Of a stretch of 64,000 bases of DNA, positions 25,457 through 34,948 are shown one piece after another; position 1 is the first letter of the stretch, and each line of letters starts with the position of its first letter. Source of the stretch: JAUIET01 sp039111475 (lineage in GTDB: Bacteria; Pseudomonadota; Gammaproteobacteria; Pseudomonadales; JAUIET01); the NCBI GenBank assembly GCA_039111475.1, contig JBCCIP010000004.1, positions 151,265 through 215,264 of the forward strand, in the 5' to 3' direction. The notes beneath the pieces were generated by a model. That model did not search any database. It worked only from the letters and a program-made list of their open reading frames with translations, and was not told the DNA's origin. The translations under genes and the position numbers were made by a program.

Positions 25457-25585
25457 TAATTGTCAAGCTACCTTTGGGTGATGGGTGTTTTAGTTGATGA
25501 AATTAATTATCAATTGACATTAATTTGCATTTGTAGTTACTCTCCGCAGCCGTCTGATTTCAGTTACTGATGCGTTCTACACTCA

Positions 25586-27844
25586 ATGATGTCAATTGAC
25601 CCATACCCACTGCGGTTTCTATTCTTCCTTCTGCTGGCTCAGCCACTTCAGGCACAATTGCCGGAAAAGGAGGGCGTCGCGCGTGCAGCGCAATTCCAAT
25701 TGGAGGAGATAAAGGTCATTGGTGAGCGGATTGAGCGCGGATTACAAGATACGGTGTCGTCAGTTGGCGTTTTGACTCAAGAACAAATCAGCGAGTCGGC
25801 GCTGTACGACATTCAGCAGGCCTATACCAGACTGGCGAACGTCAACAGCTCGTTTGCCGATCGCGGTTTTACGATTCGTGGTATCAACTACAACAGCGTG
25901 AGCGGCGGAGGCAATGGCGGGCTGGCCAGTATGCACATTGATGGTGCGGTGATCTCCAGACGCGCACTTACTGTGGGTCAAAGCACACTCTGGGATATGC
26001 AGCAAATTGAGATTTTTCGTGGGCCGCAATCTACCAATCAGGGCCGAAACTCGCTCGCAGGTGCGGTCTTTATGAGAAGCACAAACCCTGGCGACGAAAC
26101 CAACGGGCGCTATCGATTAATGCTTGGGAACCATGGAACGCAAGTGTACTCAGCGGCGGCCTCTGTTCCGTTGATTAAGGATGAGCTAGCGCTTCGATTA
26201 GCCGTGGACAAGCAGTTGACAGACGGGTTTGTCAGCAATGGATTTCGCATGGACGCGGAAGACGCAAAATCAGACGGCCTTATCGCGCGAAGCAAGATAG
26301 CCTATGAACCTGCGTGGGCCAAGGGTCTTTCAATGCAGCTGACGCTGAGCTATGCCGACTCAGAAACACATGTGGACTTTGTGTCACCCACGGACCAGAT
26401 GGGGGAAGCGATCAACGTGTTTGATCGTCAGAATTTCGCCAATATTGATGGCTATGATCGGATAGAGCAAACCATGTTCATTCTCGAATTGGATTATGAT
26501 CTTGCTGATCACTGGAATATCGTCAGCCTAAGCTCGTTCAGTGGTAGTGAATTTTCCCGGGTGGATGACGCTGATTCGCAGGCAACTGGCGGTGCGGCGT
26601 CGCGGCAACGTGGCGATGACACAGATATTGTCACGCAGGAGATTCGCGCGAGCTTTCAATCTGATCAACTCAGAGGAAATCTGGGTGCCTATTACTACGA
26701 TGAGAAACGACAGGAACGCATTGACGATCTTCTGGCCGAAGATGTACGCAGTAGTATCCAGCAAGTTTTCGCACCACCGCTGGGTGCCGAGCTGGCCGCG
26801 CTGTATGACGACCCATTTTTCTTTTCAAGGCTAGGAACACGCAGTGTTGAAATAGAGAATATCGCCGTGTTCGGAAACGTTGAATACGATCTTAGCGAGT
26901 TCATCACTTTGTTCGGTGGTTTCCGATTCGACAGTGAAGAAATACGCAACACGGCGCAAGAGGTTAGAGGTCTGGGCTCAGCGTTGCCTGCCCCAGAGCT
27001 TCAATCCGCGCCGCTGGCCGTACTCAGTGGTGTGGTTAATGGATTGATCGAAGAGGCGGTAGAGCTTGAGTCTCTGGACTACGAAGCCGATTACGACGCG
27101 TTCCTGCCAAAAGCAGGCGCTACGTTGCATTGGTCCAACGACCTATCCACCAGCGTTTCAATTCAAAGAGCATACCGCGCTGGAGGCGCGGGAACATCCG
27201 CTAGAGGTAATTTTTTCTATGATCCGGAGTACACAACTAACTATGAGTTGTCGCTGCGCTCATTGTGGTTTGATCGTCGATTCACCTTCAATGCCAATCT
27301 CTTCTATGTGGATTGGACCGATCAGCAAGTTCAGGTTGTAGAACCAGAACTGCAGCTGGATTTCTTTATTATCAACGCCGGTAAATCCAATGTTTCGGGC
27401 TTTGAAATAGACACATCCTGGCGGCCTTCGCCCCGTATCGATGTCTTCGCAAACGCAGGCTACGTGAAAACGGAATTCACGGAATTTCCAGCCGACGAGC
27501 AGCTTGGTGCAGCAGATCTGTCGGGCAATGAGTTTATAGCCGCGCCTAGAAAAACCGCTGCGGCGGGAATTAATGTGCAGCTGTCATCATCGCTTCGCGG
27601 GCAATTGGATATTAACTATCAGAGCCGCGCTTACAGTAATATTGAAAATACCTTCGCAAACAGTGCGCGAACCTTGGTAAACGGAAAGCTGACCTATCAG
27701 TTTTCAGAAAGCCTTGAGCTCGCATTGATTGCGCGCAATCTGTTCGACAAGGACTATATTAGTCTCAACGGTTTGGCTTTTGGTCCTGTGGTTTGGGCTG
27801 GCGCACCGCGCAGTGTTGGTGTTCAGCTTCAGGGTCGATTCTAG
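25586..27844 (+). CDS. TonB-dependent receptor, same subfamily as the FecIR receptor
   Basis: The 752-residue receptor has a signal peptide (FLFFLLLAQPLQAQ), then LEEIKVIGERIERG as TonB-box region, plug motifs FTIRGINYNSVSGGG and IEIFRGPQSTNQGRNSLAGAV, and a barrel ending VQLQGRF. It resembles the receptor at 8424-10955 in the RGPQST(T/N)QGRN(A/S)LAGAV plug but lacks the STN domain, so it is a pure transporter. Two tandem ATG codons begin the gene. Its TAG shares CTAG with the stop of the convergent alkaline phosphatase. The ligand is unknown. Confidence 0.9.
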   Translation: MMSIDPYPLRFLFFLLLAQPLQAQLPEKEGVARAAQFQLEEIKVIGERIERGLQDTVSSVGVLTQEQISESALYDIQQAYTRLANVNSSFADRGFTIRGINYNSVSGGGNGGLASMHIDGAVISRRALTVGQSTLWDMQQIEIFRGPQSTNQGRNSLAGAVFMRSTNPGDETNGRYRLMLGNHGTQVYSAAASVPLIKDELALRLAVDKQLTDGFVSNGFRMDAEDAKSDGLIARSKIAYEPAWAKGLSMQLTLSYADSETHVDFVSPTDQMGEAINVFDRQNFANIDGYDRIEQTMFILELDYDLADHWNIVSLSSFSGSEFSRVDDADSQATGGAASRQRGDDTDIVTQEIRASFQSDQLRGNLGAYYYDEKRQERIDDLLAEDVRSSIQQVFAPPLGAELAALYDDPFFFSRLGTRSVEIENIAVFGNVEYDLSEFITLFGGFRFDSEEIRNTAQEVRGLGSALPAPELQSAPLAVLSGVVNGLIEEAVELESLDYEADYDAFLPKAGATLHWSNDLSTSVSIQRAYRAGGAGTSARGNFFYDPEYTTNYELSLRSLWFDRRFTFNANLFYVDWTDQQVQVVEPELQLDFFIINAGKSNVSGFEIDTSWRPSPRIDVFANAGYVKTEFTEFPADEQLGAADLSGNEFIAAPRKTAAAGINVQLSSSLRGQLDINYQSRAYSNIENTFANSARTLVNGKLTYQFSESLELALIARNLFDKDYISLNGLAFGPVVWAGAPRSVGVQLQGRF

Positions 27845-29259
27845 TTCGCGGGTAACGCCAGGTAATCACGCACAATCTGATGGATTTGTGGTTGCTGTAT
27901 GTACCCGGGAATTCGTTGCTTACCGGGTGTATTGGCAAACAGCGGCACATTCGCGCCCGTGTGTTCTGCCATGAAAAAGTTGGTCGTTGCGTAGTTTACG
28001 GCCAGGTAATGGCCGGCTGGTGTTCGGATACGTGCAAGCTTTCCCGGTGTATGTGCCGCAATCGGATAGTCCGAGAACATACTCTCAAAAGACACCAACT
28101 GCGCGGCTTGCGAGTGGTCTGCCGTGACAATAATCAGCGTATGGGCTTGTTGCTCGGCATAATCGAGCGCGGTTTGTAATGCTTCTTCAAGCTGCTGCAC
28201 TTCCCCTATAGAACCGCAGGGCTTGCGTTCGTGAGATTGCTTGTCTATTGACGCAGACTCAATCATCAAAAAAAAGCCGCGCGCATTATTGTGCGAAAGC
28301 TGTGAAATTGCCCTGCGTGTCATGGTGTTCAGGCTTGGAACCGACGCGAATTCCGGGTTTGGTACGCATTCCATAGGCTCGGGCAACGTCACATCACCTA
28401 ATAAATGATGGATTCGGTTTAGCAAACTCGGGCTGGGAGATTCCGCTTCACGGCCATCTTCGCCTTGCAAACGAACCGGCATGGTGCCTGGCGAAAACAA
28501 GCCAAGAAGCGGCTGCTCCAGGCTTGCTGTTGCCAATTCCTCTGCGCTGGTGACGAGTTGAAAGCCATTGCTCGCTGCAAGCTCGCTAACGCTGCTAAGT
28601 CCGTTCTCGGTTGCGTGATCAAAGTGTTCGCTGCCTCCGCCCAAAACAACATCTACCTGGGATTCAGCAATTTGTTCTGCAATAGAACCTAATCCACCAT
28701 TGGCCTTCATATGCTGCTGACAATCGCCCAAACGTATACCATAAAATTCAACGGCCTCCATCAGGGTGGGATTTTCACAAAGGCGAAAATTAATTTTTGC
28801 GACAAAAGCGGCCGGTGTGGCATCCGTGACACTGCTGGTGGTGACCAGTCCAGTTCGAAGCCCGGCGGCTTCCGCCTCGTCAATAATCGATTTTATTGGT
28901 TTGCCATCGCCCGCCGTGGTGGCTATGCGTGCGCGACTGGTTACCACGCCGGTGGCCATACTGGTCGCAGTATTGGCAGAATCGGCAACAAAGACTGGCC
29001 TCGGCGACTTTTCGTCAGTGACGGTGAGAATTTGTGCTACGCCGCGCATAGGCATGCGGTCTAGTACCAATTTGCCCTCGGGTCCTTTTAGATAATTGCG
29101 CGCAATGGTGAGTTGATGATCATCCATGCCATCCCCAATAATCAGAATCACATTGCGGGGCTTTGGCGATTCGCCTGCGCTGACCGTCAGCGCGCCAAAA
29201 AGCATCACACAACAGGCAAACAGGTTGAGTATGCGCACTGAAGAGCAATATCGAATCAT
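27841..29259 (-). CDS. Alkaline phosphatase
   Basis: The 472-residue exported enzyme (signal peptide about 1-28) has PhoA-family motifs: NVILIIGDGMDD with metal ligand D43, DSANTATSMATG with nucleophile S94, LMIESASIDKQSHE, TADHSQAAQ, and EHTGANVPLFA near the C-terminus. It hydrolyses phosphate monoesters in the periplasm using zinc and magnesium. It ends convergently with the receptor at 25586-27844. It could be cotranscribed after the receptor at 29417, 157 bp upstream. No Pho box is evident. Confidence 0.9.
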   Translation of the reverse strand: MIRYCSSVRILNLFACCVMLFGALTVSAGESPKPRNVILIIGDGMDDHQLTIARNYLKGPEGKLVLDRMPMRGVAQILTVTDEKSPRPVFVADSANTATSMATGVVTSRARIATTAGDGKPIKSIIDEAEAAGLRTGLVTTSSVTDATPAAFVAKINFRLCENPTLMEAVEFYGIRLGDCQQHMKANGGLGSIAEQIAESQVDVVLGGGSEHFDHATENGLSSVSELAASNGFQLVTSAEELATASLEQPLLGLFSPGTMPVRLQGEDGREAESPSPSLLNRIHHLLGDVTLPEPMECVPNPEFASVPSLNTMTRRAISQLSHNNARGFFLMIESASIDKQSHERKPCGSIGEVQQLEEALQTALDYAEQQAHTLIIVTADHSQAAQLVSFESMFSDYPIAAHTPGKLARIRTPAGHYLAVNYATTNFFMAEHTGANVPLFANTPGKQRIPGYIQQPQIHQIVRDYLALPAN

Positions 29260-29416
29260 GAGTCAAATACCAATGCTGTGAGTGAGCGGAAGATATGGCA
29301 TTGTAATAGATACTAATTAGCGGGACCCATCACTTCCTGAAAACAGGCCATTGTCCTGAATTCATAAGTCGCGGAGCAGCGAGAGCAGGATCTAATCAGC
29401 GCTGTGCAGGCAATCA

Positions 29417-31582
29417 TTAGAAGGTGTATTGGATACCCACCGACGCTGTTCGAGGTTTGTTGGGACGGGCGCCTTCTGGCTGCCTCGATACGATGTCTTG
29501 CTCATCAAATAGATTTTCGAGCTTAAAGAACACCACTGCGTTGTCTCTGAGTGAGTAGCGACTAATAAGATCGGTGAGTATCAGGTCATCAGTACGATTA
29601 AAAGGATTGCTGTCATCATTGCAGCCAATCCGCACGCAGGTTTCATCAATGTATTTTATCACTAGGTAGTTATTCCAGTTGAAATTCGTTTCGAATCCCA
29701 CTCTAACACTGTAAGCGTGTTCTGGTACGGAAGCAAGTTGATCGCCGTTCTCGAAACCTTCGGCTGGATTATCTTCACTGACAGTTGCGTCAGTGTACGT
29801 GTAGGTGAAATCAACGGGGATCGTGACGTCGAATAGTTCTAACACGGTGCTTGCCTGCACTTCCAGACCCTGGATTACGGCGTCTCCGGTGGTGAACGAC
29901 CCCGTTGTCTGGCCATTGCTACAAGGATTGGCGTCAGAGCAGTTTTCGCTCTTGTTACTAAAGTCGCTTCGAAAGGCAATCGCCTCGAAGAACAGACGAC
30001 TTTGGTAACGTATGCCGCCTTCCCAGTTTGTGCTGGTCTCTGGGTCCTCAAACGCTTGCGCACCGCCACCCAATGGCGAGAAGCCGCGATGAATGCCAGC
30101 TAGAATCTGCCACTTTTCGCTGAGAGCATAAGTGAACGACGCACCGGGGAGTAATTCGCTTGAGTTATTGCTGCGTTGAAGTGGTTCATCACTGCGATCA
30201 TCTCTGGCAAATTGGCGCCGGCTACTTTCAACCTCTTCATAACGTAAAGTCAGATTGAGGTTTAATCGCTCGTTGGGTGTCCAGTTGTCGACAAACCAAG
30301 CGGAGAGCGCCTCCGCCTCTTCGAGTCGATTGTTGCTGTCGGTCGCACCTTGAGCTTCAAAGAACACGAGTTCGCCGTCAATTTGATCGTATGTAAAGCC
30401 TGGTTGGTAGCGATCCATTTCATCGTCGTGAAAGCGCACTCCATAGGCCAGCGAGTGGTTGCCCCAACGTTGATCAATATTCAATTCGATGCCGCTGGAG
30501 TCAAATTCGCGGTTACGCGAGCGAAACTGCAAGTTGAAGGCATCTGCTGTGCCGTCAACCAGCGCCAGAGCAGCCTCATCACCGGCATTGGCCAGTTCGA
30601 TCACCTGAAGTCCGCTCTCAAAACGAAACCAGTCGCGTTTGAAATCGTTTTTATACGCCAACACATTGAGTCTGGCGTTGTCATGAAGGTCGATTCCGTA
30701 ACGCACACTATAACTTGAGTGACGGGTGTTCATCTCATCGATCGTAGACAATCCGTAACGACGATTTGGAGACCGATCAAAGTCAACATCGCTTAGGCCA
30801 AGATAGGTTTCATCCGAGGTTTCTCGAGAATACTGGCCTTTAAGCAAAACCGAATGAGGCCCGTTTTCCCACGACATCTTTACCACATAGTCCTCGATAT
30901 TGAATCCGCTGCCGCCGCCCCGATCGATGTCTTTGAAGCCGTCTGAGCGTCGTTGGGCCGTTTCTAACAGATAGCCAATGTGATTTTCCGTCCGACCACC
31001 AATGCTGGCGAGCAGATCGGCCTCGTCATTTTCGCCCGCGCGAATCTCGAGGTTGCCACCGAATGCCTCCGGGATGGGGGTAGACACAATATTCACAACA
31101 CCGCCAGTGGTTTGAGGGCCATAGCGCAGCAGCGGCGCACCCTTGAGCACTTCAACAGTATTGGCTCGCAGCGTGGTTGGGAAATAATACGCTGCGGGAT
31201 TGGAGTAGGGCGCGGGCGCGACCAATACACCGTCTTCCATGATTGTTATTTTGGACGATCTTTCAGAGGTTGCACCGCGAATGCCGATGTTGGGCCTTAG
31301 GCCATAGCCTTCCTCCTCGCGAATGTATACGCCCGGCACGGTTTTCAGCAGCTGGTTGATATCGTTCGCGATTTCAATGCTGATTTGCTCTGCGCTAATA
31401 CGGGCGGCCGATCCTGGCAGAGCTTTTACTGCGTCGGCATCACCAACGATAAACACTTCTTCCAGAAACTTCGCATCCGACTGTGGTACCTCCGATTGTG
31501 CAAAAGCATTGCTACCGGCAGCAGCAAAAATGGCCGCTGCAAGGCCGAATAACGTCATAGATTCTCGTTTCCATGGTCGCAT
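29417..31582 (-). CDS. FecA-like TonB-dependent receptor
   Basis: The 721-residue receptor counts from ATG 31582, which has GGAG upstream; a longer version would run into the preceding gene. The signal peptide ends near SNAFAQ. The plug has GVYIREEEGYGLRPNIGIRG, IMEDGVLVAPAPYSNPAAYY and LRYGPQTTGGVVNIVSTPIP, which resemble E. coli FecA (ferric dicitrate). The barrel ends ASVGIQYTF. There is no STN domain. It is a close relative of the receptor at 38896. It follows the MauG-like gene by 55 bp, in one leftward unit, so its substrate may be handled by that di-heme protein. Confidence 0.9.
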   Translation of the reverse strand: MRPWKRESMTLFGLAAAIFAAAGSNAFAQSEVPQSDAKFLEEVFIVGDADAVKALPGSAARISAEQISIEIANDINQLLKTVPGVYIREEEGYGLRPNIGIRGATSERSSKITIMEDGVLVAPAPYSNPAAYYFPTTLRANTVEVLKGAPLLRYGPQTTGGVVNIVSTPIPEAFGGNLEIRAGENDEADLLASIGGRTENHIGYLLETAQRRSDGFKDIDRGGGSGFNIEDYVVKMSWENGPHSVLLKGQYSRETSDETYLGLSDVDFDRSPNRRYGLSTIDEMNTRHSSYSVRYGIDLHDNARLNVLAYKNDFKRDWFRFESGLQVIELANAGDEAALALVDGTADAFNLQFRSRNREFDSSGIELNIDQRWGNHSLAYGVRFHDDEMDRYQPGFTYDQIDGELVFFEAQGATDSNNRLEEAEALSAWFVDNWTPNERLNLNLTLRYEEVESSRRQFARDDRSDEPLQRSNNSSELLPGASFTYALSEKWQILAGIHRGFSPLGGGAQAFEDPETSTNWEGGIRYQSRLFFEAIAFRSDFSNKSENCSDANPCSNGQTTGSFTTGDAVIQGLEVQASTVLELFDVTIPVDFTYTYTDATVSEDNPAEGFENGDQLASVPEHAYSVRVGFETNFNWNNYLVIKYIDETCVRIGCNDDSNPFNRTDDLILTDLISRYSLRDNAVVFFKLENLFDEQDIVSRQPEGARPNKPRTASVGIQYTF

Positions 31583-31637
31583 TCTGATCTCCAAACAAAG
31601 GGTTTTGTTGCGATGACGGTATGGAGTACTGATCATG

Positions 31638-32954
31638 TCAGTCACAGACAATCCCGTTTTCCTCAATAAGCGGCTCAAAACGTTCGTCGGTTAAGGTGCG
31701 CAAAAAACACACCATCGCCTCAACGTCATCCACTGTCATGCGTCGACCATCGAGTAGTTCTGTGAGTGCAAGATTTTCAGTATGCAAAGGATCGCGCCAA
31801 GCGGCGCCAGTTTCCGGATTTGTGGGAAATGCCGAGCCTTGGAAAAACTGGTCGTAAAACATGATCACGGTGGCTAGCTCGCGAAAAACCCCATTGTGCA
31901 TGTAAGGGGGAGTGACGGCGACATTGCGCAGTGTCGGTGTTTTGTATTTCCCCAATTCGGCGTTTTGCTCTGTAACCGGAACAAGTGGGTTCTGAGCAAG
32001 GCCGGGGTCGACGAAATCAGGTGCAATGCCGTTCAATGCACGAACGTTTTCGTTTACCGGCACGCCAATGTTGTGATACTCATAACCACTGAATGTCTCT
32101 TGATCATTACCTTGTGGTCGCAGTTGGTGGCAGGTGGCGCAGTTGGTAAACTGTTGCGAAAAGAACAGCGACCGACCACGCGCTGCTTTAGACAGCGGGT
32201 TGTATTCGAATTCTCCACGCAGGCTTTTATCGTATCTTGAGTCAAAGGTCGAAAACTCGGTGGTGCGCTCAAACGCCGCAATGCTATTGGCCATCGCGTC
32301 AAAGACCGCGTCAGCGTCGTCGAAAATGTTCTCCCCAAAGAAACTCTCAAATGTTGCCACATAATCGAGGTTTTCCCCGATTCGTTCAGCGACGGCGAGG
32401 GTGTCTGGCATGCCCATTTCGCTTGGATTCAGCGGCGGTCCTTTCGCCTGCTCGGCGAGAGTGTCCGCCCTACCGTCAAGAAAGAACCCGCCAATGTAGC
32501 CTTCGTAGTCGGGCTGTTGACTGTTAAAGCGCGCTCGACGGGCGAAAGTGAATTCCGGCGTGATACTCGCATAGGTACCGGTAGGCGCATTGCGATCACC
32601 CAGCGAAAAACCATCATCGCCTAGCGAGACCGCACTGACGTCGCCGTTTGCATTCAGCCTGTTATCGGTGAATGCTTGCCCGGGATTGTGGCAAGTAGCG
32701 CAGGCCACGGTTCGATTTGCGGAGAGATTTGTGTCGTTAAACAGACTTTCACCAAGGGCTACTTCATTCTCAAACACCATAGGTTCTGGTTCTGGTTCTG
32801 GTTCTGGGGGTGGTGGTTGATTCGAAGTGGGCGGCGCAGCGGCCGGAGCGGAGCCGCCGCCACCACCGCAGCTCATCAGGGCTATGCACATGGCCATGCA
32901 AAGTGCGGTGTGCGCTCCTTTGTCTTTGCATTTTGAGAGTGCCGCGATCGGCAT
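31638..32954 (-). CDS. Lipoprotein di-heme cytochrome c peroxidase (MauG/CCP family)
   Basis: The protein has about 438 residues from ATG 32954 (GGGGACAGGC upstream); an in-frame ATG at 33026 is also possible. A lipobox (ALMSC) is followed by five glycines and a PEPEPEPEP linker. Two CxxCH heme sites, CATCHNPGQAF and CATCHQLRPQG, and a C-terminal TPTLRNVAVTPPYMHNG segment define the bacterial CCP/MauG/MbnH superfamily. Members reduce peroxide or oxidise tryptophan and tyrosine side chains of partner proteins. It is transcribed with the FecA-like receptor and faces the imelysin operon across a Fur-like site, which suggests a role in metal acquisition rather than peroxide defence. Confidence 0.88.
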   Translation of the reverse strand: MPIAALSKCKDKGAHTALCMAMCIALMSCGGGGGSAPAAAPPTSNQPPPPEPEPEPEPMVFENEVALGESLFNDTNLSANRTVACATCHNPGQAFTDNRLNANGDVSAVSLGDDGFSLGDRNAPTGTYASITPEFTFARRARFNSQQPDYEGYIGGFFLDGRADTLAEQAKGPPLNPSEMGMPDTLAVAERIGENLDYVATFESFFGENIFDDADAVFDAMANSIAAFERTTEFSTFDSRYDKSLRGEFEYNPLSKAARGRSLFFSQQFTNCATCHQLRPQGNDQETFSGYEYHNIGVPVNENVRALNGIAPDFVDPGLAQNPLVPVTEQNAELGKYKTPTLRNVAVTPPYMHNGVFRELATVIMFYDQFFQGSAFPTNPETGAAWRDPLHTENLALTELLDGRRMTVDDVEAMVCFLRTLTDERFEPLIEENGIVCD

Positions 32955-33090
32955 GCCTGTCCCCTTGATCCTGAAGAGAAGCGAGTTTGTGCGACGTTGA
33001 GCACGTTTGCTAAGCATACGTTTCAAGCGCGCATTCGAATCTATGATAAGCGCGAATAATATTAGATCTGAGCGCGCTAGTCGATATTAT

Positions 33091-33120
33091 TAATGCGAAT
33101 AATTCTTGTTTTCATTATCA
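33091..33120. promoter_or_regulatory. Fur-like site between MauG and imelysin operons
   Basis: The block TAATGCGAATAATTCTTG, followed by TTTTCATTATCA, keeps several ATTATC/GAATAATTC half-sites. It lies about 75 bp before the imelysin start at 33194 and about 140 bp before the leftward MauG-like start. The match is weaker than other boxes in the window. Confidence 0.55.
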
Positions 33121-33193
33121 ATTAGGCTTAAGCTCTCCCACCGAGTTATCAATTGCGCAGAAATGCCGAGACCGTTAGTAGGAGACTAAACAC

Positions 33194-34858
33194 ATGAATA
33201 TCGCAATTCAAAGGTTAGCAATGCTGGTCGTCATGACCGCCGTTATCGCCGGCTGCGAAGGGGATGATGGAAATGCGGGCGCGGCCGGTGCCGCTGGCGC
33301 AAGCGGTGCAGATGGGCTGACAAGCTTAATCCTGCAAACAGTGTTACCTGATGCCGACACGAATTGTGCGTCTGGTGGGGTTCGTGTTGACAGCGGTGTA
33401 GACGACAATAGTGATGGCGCGTTGGGGGATGGCGAAGTCGACTCAACCAGTTTTGTTTGCAATGGCGCGGGCGGCGTCATTGATACTGCGCGCGTGCAGT
33501 TACTGTTGGAGACAAACGCTAATATAGCGCGCGCTCTCTATTTGGATTCCATCGATACGGCGCAAGCATTGTCCGACGCCATAGACGCATTCGCGGCAAG
33601 TCCTACACAGGTAAATCTTGATGCTGCGAAAGTAGCCTGGCTGGTTGCTCGTGAGCCTTACGGTCAAACGGAGGTTTACCGCTTTCGATTGAGCCCAATT
33701 GATTCCACAGATTTCAGTAGCGAAGATGGCCCAGAAGGCGATATAAACGCTTGGCCATTGGGTGAGGCGTTGATCGATTACGTTGTGACCAACCCCGGAA
33801 CGCTTGATGATTTCGAGACGGATCAAGTCGGAGTGAGCTCTAGCAGCACGCCTGTTGCCGGTGGTGGTGCGGTTGATGGGTCTGATCAAATGGTCAATAT
33901 CATCAATAGTGCAGTCGTCATTGATGAAGCGTTGATTTCGGGCACGGCGACCGCCGACGATGAACGTGACGTCATTGCTGGCTACCACGCCATCGAATTT
34001 TTGCTCTGGGGCCAGGATCTGAACAACACCGGCATGGTCACTGTCGGCTCTGATCGCGAAACCGCGGTTAAAACATTAGCTGCCCCTAACATAGCCGCTG
34101 GTGGGCAGCGTCCGTTGACCGATTTCACCACGGATCCAAACGCAGCTCGCCGAATTCAATTTCTCCAGGTTGCCGTTGCCAAATTGATTTCTGATCTTGA
34201 AGGCGTAGCGGCAGGTTGGCAAGACGGTGTGGTTGGAAACTATCGTGATCAGTTCACGACGATTAGCACCGTAGCAGACGCTAAGACTCGATTGGCGCAA
34301 ATACTCACCGGTATGGGAACGCTTTCCGAAGGTGAGCTTGCTGGCGAGCGTATGCAGATTGCCTTCAGCGCTAACTCGCAGGAAGACGAGCATTCCTGTT
34401 TCTCTGACAATACGCACAGGGATATTGTTCTGAACAACGAGGGTATTTCCAATAGCTTCTATGGCGATTACAGCGGCTATGACGCGGATTTGAATGGCAT
34501 GGATGACGTTGGTGACAACACGGAACGTGCAATATCAGGGTATGGTTTCGACGATTATGCCAACGATGTAGGCGGAGCTATCAGTACCATTGCGACCGCA
34601 CTTGATGCGGCTATCCAGGTTGCCGCGGCCGATGCCTTAGACATAGATGCCGCTGCTCGTGGCGGATCACCGGTTGATGTTCTGATCCAGGATGCGAATC
34701 GAAACGAAACCAATCCTATGTTTCAGTCCATCTTGTCACTGAACGCGCAGTCCGCTGAGATTGCCAATTTGGCCGATATCTTGGAAATCGACGACACAGT
34801 GGTTGATGATGACGCGTCGGGTTGCGACACGACAAATCCAACCGAAGAATGTGGTTGA
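33194..34858 (+). CDS. Imelysin-family (M75-like) lipoprotein with collagen-like and DUF7151-like head
   Basis: The 554-residue lipoprotein has lipobox VIAGC, then a short Gly-X-Y collagen-like run (GNAGAAGAAGASGADG). A Cys-containing module with TNCASGGVRVDSG and GEVDSTSFVC follows, similar to DUF7151. From about residue 97 comes the imelysin domain. The GxHxxE signature is present as GYHAIEFLLWGQ (H265, E268). IrpA/EfeO-type imelysins bind iron at the cell envelope and peptidase activity is doubtful for most. The segment CFSDNTHRDIVLNNEGISN resembles IrpA-like proteins. First gene of the rightward operon with DUF1111, DUF1513 and a second imelysin. Confidence 0.88.
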   Translation: MNIAIQRLAMLVVMTAVIAGCEGDDGNAGAAGAAGASGADGLTSLILQTVLPDADTNCASGGVRVDSGVDDNSDGALGDGEVDSTSFVCNGAGGVIDTARVQLLLETNANIARALYLDSIDTAQALSDAIDAFAASPTQVNLDAAKVAWLVAREPYGQTEVYRFRLSPIDSTDFSSEDGPEGDINAWPLGEALIDYVVTNPGTLDDFETDQVGVSSSSTPVAGGGAVDGSDQMVNIINSAVVIDEALISGTATADDERDVIAGYHAIEFLLWGQDLNNTGMVTVGSDRETAVKTLAAPNIAAGGQRPLTDFTTDPNAARRIQFLQVAVAKLISDLEGVAAGWQDGVVGNYRDQFTTISTVADAKTRLAQILTGMGTLSEGELAGERMQIAFSANSQEDEHSCFSDNTHRDIVLNNEGISNSFYGDYSGYDADLNGMDDVGDNTERAISGYGFDDYANDVGGAISTIATALDAAIQVAAADALDIDAAARGGSPVDVLIQDANRNETNPMFQSILSLNAQSAEIANLADILEIDDTVVDDDASGCDTTNPTEECG

Positions 34859-34895
34859 TAGCCTATCGATTCGCCAAAAGCGGTTTGACCGTGAT

Positions 34896-34919
34896 AGGCC
34901 AGCTCATGCTGGCCTTTTT
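34896..34919 (+). terminator. Terminator after the first imelysin gene
   Basis: GGCCAGC-TCAT-GCTGGCC followed by five T. It lies 38 bp after the imelysin stop and 30 bp before the DUF1111 start, so it likely attenuates rather than ends the operon, leaving the first gene most highly expressed. Confidence 0.85.
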
Positions 34920-34948
34920 CATGTTTGACGCCGGGCGCTGCTCCTTCA

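Noticed and set aside
33208..33480. Pro/Ser/Ala-rich leftward frame opposite the collagen-like imelysin head
   Set aside because: Its composition is the antisense of Gly-X-Y codons; the imelysin gene fully explains the region.
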